Positions 43,504 to 51,040 of a stretch of 64,000 nucleotides of DNA are shown here, piece by piece. The stretch comes from Sedimentitalea nanhaiensis DSM 24252. Lineage in GTDB: Bacteria > Pseudomonadota > Alphaproteobacteria > Rhodobacterales > Rhodobacteraceae. The stretch's first letter is position 1. The number at the start of each line of letters is the position of its first letter. The stretch spans positions 2,744,768 to 2,808,767 of the forward strand of contig NZ_KI421509.1 in NCBI RefSeq assembly GCF_000473225.1, written 5' to 3'. A program made the translations under genes and the position numbers. Below the pieces are notes generated by a model. It saw only the letters and a program-made list of their open reading frames with translations, searched no databases and had not been told where the DNA came from.

Positions 43504-46011
43504 ATGAGCCGTTTTGCCGCCCCTATCGCAGACCAGATCTGGGATATGAAATACCGCTTTAAGAATGCGGATGGGACGCCCATCGACCAGAGTGTCGAGG
43601 ACACCTGGCGACGGATTGCCCGCGACCTGGCCAAGGGCGAGCAGGACCCCAAGATTTGGGAGGACCGGTTCTATGGCGCGCTGGAGGATTTCAAATATCT
43701 GCCCGCCGGGCGTATCACCGCAGGGGCAGGCACCGCGCGGCAGGTGACCCTGTTCAACTGTTTCGTAATGGGCACGGTTCCAGATAGCATGGGTGGCATT
43801 TTTGAGATGCTCAAAGAGGCGGCGCTGACCATGCAGCAGGGCGGCGGTATCGGCTATGATTTCAGCACCATCCGACCCAAGGGTGCGGATGTCAAAGGCG
43901 TTGCGGCGGATGCCAGCGGCCCGCTGTCCTTTATGGACGTGTGGGATGCCATGTGCCGGACGATCATGTCCGCCGGCAGTCGTAGGGGCGCGATGATGGC
44001 GACCATGCGGTGCGATCACCCTGATGTTGAGCAGTTCATCACGGCGAAATCCGATTCCGCCCGGCTGCGCATGTTCAACCTGTCGGTGCTGGTGACGGAT
44101 GATTTCATGCAGGCAGTCAAGGATGACGCGCCCTGGGATCTGCAATTCGACGGCAAGATCTATCACACGGTGCAGGCGCGCGACCTGTGGAACAAGATGA
44201 TGCGCGCAACCTATGACTATGCCGAACCGGGTGTAATTTTTATCGACCGCATAAACGCCGCCAACAACCTGGCCTATTGCGAGACGATTGCCGCGACCAA
44301 CCCGTGTGGCGAACAGCCGCTGCCGCCCTATGGTGCCTGTTTGCTCGGGTCGATTAACCTGGCACAGCTGGTGGCGGCCCCGTTCGAGGCCGATGCGCAT
44401 CTGGATCAGGACGCGCTGAGCGAATTGGTCGCGACTGCGGTGCGGATGATGGACAATGTCGTGGACGTCTCCAAATTCCCGCTGCCCCAACAGGCCGAGG
44501 AGGCCCGCAACAAGCGCCGGATCGGGCTGGGCGTCACCGGGCTGGCCGATGCGCTCTTGATGCTGGGGCTGCGCTATGGATCCGAGGAAGCGGCGCGTCA
44601 GACCGAACGCTGGTTGCACGCGATCGCCCGCGCCGCGTATCTGGCGTCGGTGCAATTGGCCAAGGAAAAAGGGGCGTTCCCCCTGTTCGATGCTGAGAAA
44701 TATCTGGCTAGCGGTACGATGCAGCAGATGGACGAGGACGTACGCGAGGCGATCCGGGAGCATGGCATTCGCAACGCATTGCTGACCAGCATCGCGCCGA
44801 CCGGTACCATAAGTCTCTATGCCGGCAACGTGTCGTCTGGGATCGAACCGGTTTTTGCCTATGCCTACAGCCGCAAGGTATTGCAGAAAGATGGCAGCCG
44901 CACCGAGGAGGAAGTGGTCGACTATGCGGTGCAGATGTGGCGCGATAAATTCGGCGAAGTGGATTTGCCCGACTATTTTGTGAACGCCCAGACCCTGACA
45001 CCGGTCGAGCATGTGCGGATGCAGGCGGCGGCGCAGAAATGGGTGGATTCGTCGATCTCCAAGACCATCAACTGTCCCGAGGACATCGATTTTGACGCGT
45101 TCAAGGATGTGTATGTCCAGGCCTGGGATATGGGCTGCAAGGGCTGCACCACCTATCGGCCGAACGATGTGACGGGGTCTGTGTTGAGTGTTTCGGAGGA
45201 GAAGAAGGAACTTCCACAACTTCCGTCTGTTGCTGCTCGTTTGGATTGGGCCAGAGAATACGCGGGACTTCCGACAAAGCGCGCTTTGGCCGAAGCCGTA
45301 GGCGCGTCAGAACAAGTGCTCAACCTAATCCTCAACAATAAACGTGATCTCTCAAAGGAGATTGCCGTCAAAGCAGCCAAGGCTCTCAATGTTCCGGCCG
45401 GATGGCTTCTATTTGGAAAGGCTGAATCCGCCCCCGAAATCGTCGCCCAATCCGATGCCGAACCCCAAACCCCCCATGGCGACGTGATCTATATGTCCGA
45501 TCCGCTGGACCGTCCCGGCGAATTGGGGGGCAGCACCTACAAGCTGAAATGGCCCGATAGCGAGCATGCGCTGTACATTACGGTGAACGACATCGTTATC
45601 AATGGTCGCCGTCGCCCGTTCGAGGTTTTCATCAACTCGAAAAACATGGAGCATTTCGCCTGGACCGTGGCGCTGACCCGGATGATCAGCGCGGTGTTCC
45701 GGCGCGGCGGCGATGTCAGTTTTGTGGTCGAAGAGTTGAAGGCGGTGTTTGACCCGCGAGGCGGGGCCTGGGTGCAGGGCAAGTATATCCCCTCGATCCT
45801 GGCGGCGATCGGCGGTGTGATCGAACGGCACATGATCTCGATCGGCTTTCTCGAAGGCGAGGGCATGGGGCTGAAATCGGACCCGCAAGCGCAGGTGGTG
45901 AACATGGACGGCCCGCGCGGTCGCGCCTGTCCCAGTTGCGGCCAATTCGAGATGCGAATGATCGAAGGCTGCATGACCTGCGGTAGCTGCGGACATTCCA
46001 AGTGTGGTTGA
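43504..46011 (+). CDS. nrdJ: B12-dependent (class II) ribonucleotide reductase with an inserted XRE-like HTH
   Basis: An 835-residue enzyme making deoxyribonucleotides with adenosylcobalamin. FNCFVMGTVPDSMGGIFEML, NPCGEQPLPPYGACLLGSIN (active site), and the C-terminal CPSCGQFEMRMIEGCMTCGS zinc/thiol tail are visible. The ATG at 43504 has AGGAA upstream. Between SVLSVSEEKKE and PHGDVIYMSDPLDRPGELGG, at residues about 568-640, lies a 70-residue insert (RALAEAVGASEQVLNLILNN, ALNVPAGWLLFGKAES) that looks like a phage-repressor-type HTH and has AT-richer codons. Otherwise the gene is normal, so the insert sits in the flexible linker before the C-terminal domain. Confidence 0.93.
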   Translation: MSRFAAPIADQIWDMKYRFKNADGTPIDQSVEDTWRRIARDLAKGEQDPKIWEDRFYGALEDFKYLPAGRITAGAGTARQVTLFNCFVMGTVPDSMGGIFEMLKEAALTMQQGGGIGYDFSTIRPKGADVKGVAADASGPLSFMDVWDAMCRTIMSAGSRRGAMMATMRCDHPDVEQFITAKSDSARLRMFNLSVLVTDDFMQAVKDDAPWDLQFDGKIYHTVQARDLWNKMMRATYDYAEPGVIFIDRINAANNLAYCETIAATNPCGEQPLPPYGACLLGSINLAQLVAAPFEADAHLDQDALSELVATAVRMMDNVVDVSKFPLPQQAEEARNKRRIGLGVTGLADALLMLGLRYGSEEAARQTERWLHAIARAAYLASVQLAKEKGAFPLFDAEKYLASGTMQQMDEDVREAIREHGIRNALLTSIAPTGTISLYAGNVSSGIEPVFAYAYSRKVLQKDGSRTEEEVVDYAVQMWRDKFGEVDLPDYFVNAQTLTPVEHVRMQAAAQKWVDSSISKTINCPEDIDFDAFKDVYVQAWDMGCKGCTTYRPNDVTGSVLSVSEEKKELPQLPSVAARLDWAREYAGLPTKRALAEAVGASEQVLNLILNNKRDLSKEIAVKAAKALNVPAGWLLFGKAESAPEIVAQSDAEPQTPHGDVIYMSDPLDRPGELGGSTYKLKWPDSEHALYITVNDIVINGRRRPFEVFINSKNMEHFAWTVALTRMISAVFRRGGDVSFVVEELKAVFDPRGGAWVQGKYIPSILAAIGGVIERHMISIGFLEGEGMGLKSDPQAQVVNMDGPRGRACPSCGQFEMRMIEGCMTCGSCGHSKCG

Positions 46012-46034
46012 CGACGTATTTTTCGAGTTTGTTA

Positions 46035-46101
46035 TGTCGACAAGCTAATTTTGGCCATTTTCGGAAAAAAATGGCCATTCTACAAGTTAAGGACGGCCAT
46101 T
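46035..46101. repeat. Candidate terminal region of a Tn7-like element, with repeated sites
   Basis: Starting with TGTCGACAAG 23 bp after the nrdJ stop, the block ACAAG-N8-GGCCATT occurs at 46040-46059 and 46082-46101, exactly 42 bp apart. A third GGCCATT is at 46073. TGT termini with about 20-bp-spaced repeats are what TnsB-bound ends look like. The alternative is a simple hairpin (GGCCATTTT and AAAAATGGCC pair at 46053-46077) acting as nrdJ terminator. The partner end was not found. Confidence 0.38.
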
Positions 46102-46317
46102 GAGGGAAATCGCGTTCGCAGCGTGATTTTCACTGCTCTTCGCGATTTCGGCCCAAAGTTGGCTTCCTGATTGGAACATGGGTCCCGGTGCCAGTCAACG
46201 GAAATGGAAACTGAAGTTTTCTCAAAGATTTTCGCCATAGGATGAGCGCAGATTTTTGTGAGGGTTGGAGGAGTTTCTGACGTCTGTCGATACCTGGCGA
46301 AGATGCCGCAAAGGACA

Positions 46318-46343
46318 AAGGCCGCGGGCAATTCCGCGGCCTT
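46318..46343. terminator. Rho-independent terminator
   Basis: A perfect 10-bp stem, AAGGCCGCGG and CCGCGGCCTT, with a 6-base loop. On the plus strand it is followed by CTGCTTTTT. It probably shields nrdJ from the minus-strand island genes, or ends both. Confidence 0.7.
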
Positions 46344-46396
46344 CTGCTTTTTGTGACTGGTGGTTCGGTGGTCGGTGCCAACCGGGTTGCGAGGCG

Positions 46397-46834
46397 TCAG
46401 GCGGCTTTCAGGCGGGCGATCTGAAGCTCGGCATCGACGCGGGCGGCGAGGAGGTCGCGCATCGCGAGAACCTTTTTGAAACGCTGCAGGAGCAGATCGA
46501 GGCCGCGCCCGTTTTCCGACAGGATGGGTGCCGATCTTATCCGGCCGATCGCGCCGAGTTCGGGATCATTTTTGCCGTCGAACACGTTCTGATGGCCGAG
46601 GGTTTCGCGGGCGATGGCCGCGTCGAGAAACGCTTGGATCCAGCCGATGCTATCGATGGCGGAGCTTGAAAGCGGCCCCTCTTGGCGCAGGGCGGCGAGC
46701 GCCCGCGACAGGGTGATTGTGTCGGTTGCGGACAAGCCGACATCCGTGCGCTGGGCCTCTTCGTGCAGGGTGTCGAGTTCGTGAAGCGCGCATGTCCAGA
46801 GCTCTGTGAGCGTAAGCTGATCGTAATATTTCAT
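46397..46834 (-). CDS. Unknown small helical protein of the Tn7-like module
   Basis: A 145-residue protein starting MKYYDQLTLTELWTCALHEL after a GAGAGGAA ribosome-binding site. Predicted mostly helical, with a basic-acidic C-terminal part RGLDLLLQRFKKVLAMRDLL. I recognise no family. It follows the tnsB-like gene and another small gene on the same strand, in the position where tnsC would be expected, but it has no P-loop. Confidence 0.6.
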   Translation of the reverse strand: MKYYDQLTLTELWTCALHELDTLHEEAQRTDVGLSATDTITLSRALAALRQEGPLSSSAIDSIGWIQAFLDAAIARETLGHQNVFDGKNDPELGAIGRIRSAPILSENGRGLDLLLQRFKKVLAMRDLLAARVDAELQIARLKAA

Positions 46835-46906
46835 CGCAATTTCCTCTCGTTTCGTGACGCGGAATGGCCTGGCGGCATGACGGCAGCGCAGGGTGGGCAT
46901 GTCATC

Positions 46907-47320
46907 TCAGGCTGCGGTCTGCGACCATGGCTCGAGCGCAAGCGCGTCCTGCTGTTCATCCCGTTCTCCGATCTCCACCAGCAGAGCGTGGAGCTGATCG
47001 GTGAGAAGGCAGATCTGCTCGACTTCCGCGCTGGCAGGGTCGAGCAGGACCCAGGATGTCAGGTCCGGCTCAAAACCATCCATGACAGGATCGAGCGAGA
47101 GAAGCCGGTGCAGATCGACCAGCCTGTGCCGCGTTGTCCGATCGAGCCTTGAGGCCTCGCGAAGCGCCGACATCAGGCGCAGGGCGCGTGCTATACCGGC
47201 ACCTCCGCCGATCAGGGCAGCAGCGTTGCAAAGCGCTGTGCCGTGCTCGTCGAAGTGAGCGCGGACAGTCGCGAGTTGTGGGTCTGCAGACAGGGTTTGG
47301 GTTGGAATCTTTCGCAGCAT
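46907..47320 (-). CDS. Unknown small protein of the Tn7-like module
   Basis: A 137-residue protein with a strong ribosome-binding site (AAGGAGGACC) before MLRKIPTQTLSADPQLATVR. Helical, ending in an acidic tail. No family or catalytic motif recognised. Together with the 145-residue protein downstream it forms a two-gene unit after the tnsB terminator. Confidence 0.6.
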   Translation of the reverse strand: MLRKIPTQTLSADPQLATVRAHFDEHGTALCNAAALIGGGAGIARALRLMSALREASRLDRTTRHRLVDLHRLLSLDPVMDGFEPDLTSWVLLDPASAEVEQICLLTDQLHALLVEIGERDEQQDALALEPWSQTAA

Positions 47321-47514
47321 ATTGGTCCTCCTTTTTGTTGCGCGTCTGCCATTCGTGGCAGCATCAAGATTGCCTGCAGATGGTTGTTTCGATGATCTCC
47401 TTCAGTTCTTTCCGGGCTGCACGGCCCGTGTTTCTGGCGTGTCGATTCTGATATTGGCCGATCTACTCCAACACGAAGAAATTTTTTTGGGTAAAATGAC
47501 CCCCGAAGATCCTT

Positions 47515-47548
47515 GTCCTTCCTCGGTTCCATCACACCGGGGAAGGAC
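47515..47548. repeat. Inverted repeat, possible RNA hairpin
   Basis: GTCCTTCC at 47515-47522 pairs with GGAAGGAC at 47541-47548 across an 18-base loop that can extend the stem (CGG/CCG). No T-run follows, so it is more likely a structured leader or protein site than a terminator. Confidence 0.3.
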
Positions 47549-47662
47549 GAGGATTGGGGAGCCGACGGGATGCATTCGGTGGGGGGCGCGCCGATTGTGC
47601 TGGCTTTGACCCATCCGCGAGCCCGACCTTCATGACAGGGCTGGTGGCGGCGAAAAGAAAAA

Positions 47663-47694
47663 AGCCCCCGCAGTCGCGACTGACTGCGGGGGCT
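47663..47694 (-). terminator. Strong rho-independent terminator of the tnsA-tnsB operon
   Basis: A perfect 13-bp stem (AGCCCCCGCAGTC and its complement) with a 6-base loop, followed on the minus strand by TTTTTCTTTTC. It stands 23 bp after the tnsB stop. Confidence 0.9.
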
Positions 47695-47717
47695 GTGCGT
47701 GTTCAGGACCCTTGGTG

Positions 47718-49883
47718 CTACTTTTCGCCGAAGGACCAGGTGACATCCGTATCGCCAGGAGTTTCCGGCGACGTTGCAGTCTGAGCCGGGCGGGACGACG
47801 CGGTCTGAAGTTCCAGACCGAGGCCGTCCGTAGCGGGAGGCATCCGAGCCTCATGCGGTGTTTCGTCCACCTCGAATCCGATCAGCATCTGGTCCTCGAG
47901 TTTCGCGATGCGCTCCTGCGAATAGTCGTCGACCAGCAGCCCCTGCCGCGCCAGGGCGTTGGCATTGATCTCCCGAATACGGGTCATCGCCTGGAAGATG
48001 ACCATCTCGTCGACCTTTTTCTGGGCGGCGACCGACGCGCGGATATCTTGCGCGGCCAGGATCCAGGTTTGGGCGCGTTCACCGCGGTAGCATTCGAACA
48101 CCGACGGCACCTCGATCCATTGGTTGTTCAGTTCCACGGCAATGGCGCCGATATCCTCGGAATAAAAGCGGACCCGCACTTCCTTTGACGTGGCATGCAT
48201 GAACCAGCGGGCAAGCACCTCCGAATGGTAACGAATACCCATCACGGTGATCCCCTTTTTCGAGACGGTGCGTTTCAGGCGCGTCCCGAGCGCCTTGCGC
48301 CGCAGTTCCACGAGCGGCATGGGCGCGACACCATATTTCGCAACCAACCTGTTCCAGCAATTGCGCGGGGTCTCGCCATCAAGCCCGGCATGGGGACGGC
48401 GGTGGTAGACATCGACAACCCAGCGGACCAGCGCTTCGCTCAGATCCTCGGTGGTCAGGGCGGCGCGCGCTTCGGCATCGTAGTCGCCTTTGACGACAGT
48501 GTTGCTGAAGGTGTACCCGGTAAAGCGTCCGATGAGGTTTTTCGACATCGTGCCGAATATGCGCTCGATCCTTGCCCGAAATTCGGGCATCCCGGCAGGC
48601 CCATGATCAATGTCGATGCCGAGGTCGGTCGCGCCGATTCGGGTGTCGAAATCGATGAATGCGGACCCGCAATCGGTGACGATGAGTTCTGGGGTGCCCG
48701 ACATGTTCCAAGGGGTCAGTGCGCCTACGGCATCGGCCCAGACTCCTTTGTCACGCACGATCATGTCGATGGTCTGCATCGCGCTGCGCCTGCTTGGTGA
48801 CCTCGAGAGTTTCATCGCGAGAATACAGCGGGTGGTTGTGCAGATCGCTGCGGTCAGATACCAGCGCGTTTTCTTGCTGTCTTCGAGGCCCAGGCTGGCT
48901 TTTTCCTCGTCGCTGAGGATTGACCAGATTCCGGATGTCGCAAGAAGCGACATGAGATCGACCTTCCACTCATCCATCTCGACCCGCTCGAGCGGGCGGG
49001 TCAGTTCGAGACCCTTGCCGGCAGGCGCATTGCGCTTGCGCGCCTCGTCGAGCCCGAAGCGGGCAATGTCGGTGATGAACGGATCGAGTTTCTTCACCTC
49101 GAGGCGGATGGTTTCACGCGATGGCATGACCAGCGGTGATTTGGCTTTCTCACCTTTCTCGCGGAGTTCCTCTCGTCGAAGGTTCTCGGCGATGAAGGCG
49201 TCGCGTACATCTTCGACCACCTGGGCTATTGAGGGTTGTTCCATGACCAGGTAATTCCGGACAGTCTTGGACACGAGCGCTAACTCGTCGGGTCCGATGC
49301 GGCGGGGGCGGCTACTACCTGACCCGCGACCATAGAGGGCCGCCATCCCATCGCGGCTGAACGCGGCGACGCGTTTCAGAAGCCGGCTGGCGCTGATCTT
49401 GGTCGGCACGATCATCTTGTTGCCGCCAGCCTCGATCACATCGCCTTCACTCGGAACCGACAGGTACTTCCCGGCCTTGAACATAATCTCGGGCAAGGCG
49501 GACTTTACCGATGTTTCCGTGCGCTTGACCTTCCCCTCGGCCTCCATTTCGAAAAACGCGCGCACAAGGGATTCATGGTACTTGGCTTTTTGCTGTTGCT
49601 TCGGCGCCAGGGTGGAAAGCTCTTGTGCCGGAGCCCGCAGCCGCCGCTTCGCGCTCTCCGGAAGAAAGGCATCGCGGCGGTGTTCGAGCCCGCCAAGCGT
49701 GACGCGTTGCGACAGAACCGCATGGGGAAAGGATTCCGAGACGCCGGTGCCATCTGTGCGGGCGAACACGTATCCATCCTCGGTGCTATCGATGGCGCGG
49801 TAGGAGATACCCTCCATGATCACCTCGTCATACTGTCCGAAGGCGAAGCGGGGCAGGGTCGGGCTGGGTTGAATATCGAGCAT
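47718..49883 (-). CDS. tnsB: TnsB-like DDE transposase (Mu/Tn7 family)
   Basis: A 721-residue protein, close to the length of Tn7 TnsB (about 700). The catalytic triad is visible: Asp in ERVEMDEWKVDLMS, Asp in ELIVTDCGSAFIDFD, and Glu in MPEFRARIERIFGTMSKNLI; VDVYHRRPHAGLDGETPRNC is the typical end of the core, followed by a Mu-type beta-barrel. It would cut and join the 3' ends of the element. It overlaps the tnsA-like gene by one base (TGATG). A strong terminator follows, where Tn7-like elements normally have tnsC. Confidence 0.88.
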   Translation of the reverse strand: MLDIQPSPTLPRFAFGQYDEVIMEGISYRAIDSTEDGYVFARTDGTGVSESFPHAVLSQRVTLGGLEHRRDAFLPESAKRRLRAPAQELSTLAPKQQQKAKYHESLVRAFFEMEAEGKVKRTETSVKSALPEIMFKAGKYLSVPSEGDVIEAGGNKMIVPTKISASRLLKRVAAFSRDGMAALYGRGSGSSRPRRIGPDELALVSKTVRNYLVMEQPSIAQVVEDVRDAFIAENLRREELREKGEKAKSPLVMPSRETIRLEVKKLDPFITDIARFGLDEARKRNAPAGKGLELTRPLERVEMDEWKVDLMSLLATSGIWSILSDEEKASLGLEDSKKTRWYLTAAICTTTRCILAMKLSRSPSRRSAMQTIDMIVRDKGVWADAVGALTPWNMSGTPELIVTDCGSAFIDFDTRIGATDLGIDIDHGPAGMPEFRARIERIFGTMSKNLIGRFTGYTFSNTVVKGDYDAEARAALTTEDLSEALVRWVVDVYHRRPHAGLDGETPRNCWNRLVAKYGVAPMPLVELRRKALGTRLKRTVSKKGITVMGIRYHSEVLARWFMHATSKEVRVRFYSEDIGAIAVELNNQWIEVPSVFECYRGERAQTWILAAQDIRASVAAQKKVDEMVIFQAMTRIREINANALARQGLLVDDYSQERIAKLEDQMLIGFEVDETPHEARMPPATDGLGLELQTASSRPAQTATSPETPGDTDVTWSFGEK

Positions 49884-50632
49884 CAGGCGGCCCTCCGTAT
49901 GATGTGGGTGTCGTAATCAATTCGCATCGGGCGCTGGAGTTCGAGTTCACGGGCCCCGATGAGGCGGGCGATTGACCGAAATCCGCGGCCGCCAAGGCCA
50001 GTATGCGCGACCAGATCGCCGATCTTCGCCGCGCCGACCAGGTCCGAGACCGCATCCAGCATGGCCATGTCCACTTCGGGGTCGCGCCGACGAACGGCCT
50101 TGAAGAGCTTCGCATTGTGAAGATCGACGGGGTCGAGATGTTTTTCGGTCATGATCGTCACGCGATCCGCGAACTCGGCGGTCACATGGGACGCGATATC
50201 CACGATCTCGGCCTGGAACTCTTTGAACGAGAGCTTCTCGTCGTATTTGACCATGATCGCGACCCGGCTGCCGTCCGTTTTCGTAATGAAAAGGTCGAAG
50301 TGATGCCACTTCTTGGAGCCGTCCTCCGCATCCCAAGTGAACAATACCTGGTTCTTCAGTTCCACGACATCGGGACGGGCGAGCAGTGCAAATGCCACAT
50401 GCTTTTCTGTCAGGCTTTCGGTGTGCATCACGCGCCCGGCATCCGACCCATATACAAAGGCGCAGGAGAAGTGCTTCTTAGCGCCGACGGCTGGCTTGCG
50501 CCCGGTTACAGGGCGGGCGGGCAGCAGGGCGTCCGGGTCCGCGTTGGCGGCAGCGGCAATCAGCTCCGCCAGCGAACTGCCATCGCCTGCTTGGCTCCAG
50601 TCGAAGCCGGCTTCGTTCAGGGGGTCTTCCAA
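49883..50632 (-). CDS. tnsA: TnsA-like endonuclease
   Basis: A 249-residue protein. The central part has the order expected of the TnsA PD-(D/E)XK-type nuclease: Glu in HTESLTEKHVAFALLARPDV, Asp in KKWHHFDLFITKTDGSRVAI, then MVKYDEKL with the lysine. The C-terminal part could be a winged-helix TnsC-binding domain. TnsA cuts the 5' ends so that transposition is cut-and-paste. The start is a TTG at 50632 with GAGGAGCG upstream. It is the first gene of the tnsA-tnsB pair. Confidence 0.75.
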   Translation of the reverse strand: MEDPLNEAGFDWSQAGDGSSLAELIAAAANADPDALLPARPVTGRKPAVGAKKHFSCAFVYGSDAGRVMHTESLTEKHVAFALLARPDVVELKNQVLFTWDAEDGSKKWHHFDLFITKTDGSRVAIMVKYDEKLSFKEFQAEIVDIASHVTAEFADRVTIMTEKHLDPVDLHNAKLFKAVRRRDPEVDMAMLDAVSDLVGAAKIGDLVAHTGLGGRGFRSIARLIGARELELQRPMRIDYDTHIIRRAA

Positions 50633-51040
50633 TTCTTCGCTCCTCTTCTGTTCCGGGCCCCATCACAAGGGCGCCCGGTTCAAGGAGGAAATTGGTCGAA
50701 CTGGGATTTGCAGAAGCAAGAAGGGGCTAAAAAGGCAACAAAAATGGAACTATATCTGCAAGGCGTTGACGAATAAGGAAATTTTAGATCAATAAATCGA
50801 AGTCTGATCGCGGTGGGGGAAGCACGGTTGCTCGCATCTAAGAATTCCCCTTGATTGCGTCGCGACCGCCGTCACTGCGGCGCACATGAGATCATCGAGT
50901 AAACCCGCAGCCCCCCAACGATGCCTGACCGCAGTCACCCATGGTTTTTAGCTCCAGATGAAACGCATAGAAGATTATAGGGTATCAATCACCAGCGCAG
51001 GGGCGCGAGGAAGGACCGGACCGCAAATCACACCGACGAG
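50633..51040. other. Intergenic stretch between tnsA and hsdR
   Basis: About 400 bp without a gene. The tnsA promoter, and possibly the other element end, should be here. I looked for the ACAAG-N8-GGCCATT repeats or their complement and did not find them. An imperfect hairpin GACCGCCGTCACTGCGGCGC is at 50863-50882. Confidence 0.4.

Larger units (their letters stand above)
46012..46396. other. Intergenic stretch between nrdJ and the accessory island
   Basis: About 385 bp. Besides the repeat cluster at 46035-46101 and a terminator at 46318-46343, no gene is visible. The AT-rich, hairpin-prone first 90 bp look unlike the flanking coding DNA. Confidence 0.4.
47321..47717. other. Intergenic stretch upstream of the two small genes
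   Basis: About 400 bp with no gene. It holds the tnsB terminator (47663-47694) and an 8-bp inverted repeat GTCCTTCC...GGAAGGAC at 47515-47548. The promoter of the two small minus-strand genes should lie between 47330 and 47660. Confidence 0.4.

Noticed and set aside
43465..45219. A 584-codon minus-strand frame opposite nrdJ
   Set aside because: Antisense shadow of nrdJ.
45205..45425. Intein as explanation of the nrdJ insert
   Set aside because: Too short, and no intein splice motifs (Cys/Ser start, HN-Cys/Ser end); the sequence reads as an HTH.
46053..46077. Simple rho-independent terminator of nrdJ
   Set aside because: The hairpin GGCCATTTT/AAAAATGGCC lacks a following T-run on the plus strand, and the ACAAG-N8-GGCCATT repeats extend beyond it; kept only as an alternative to a transposon end.
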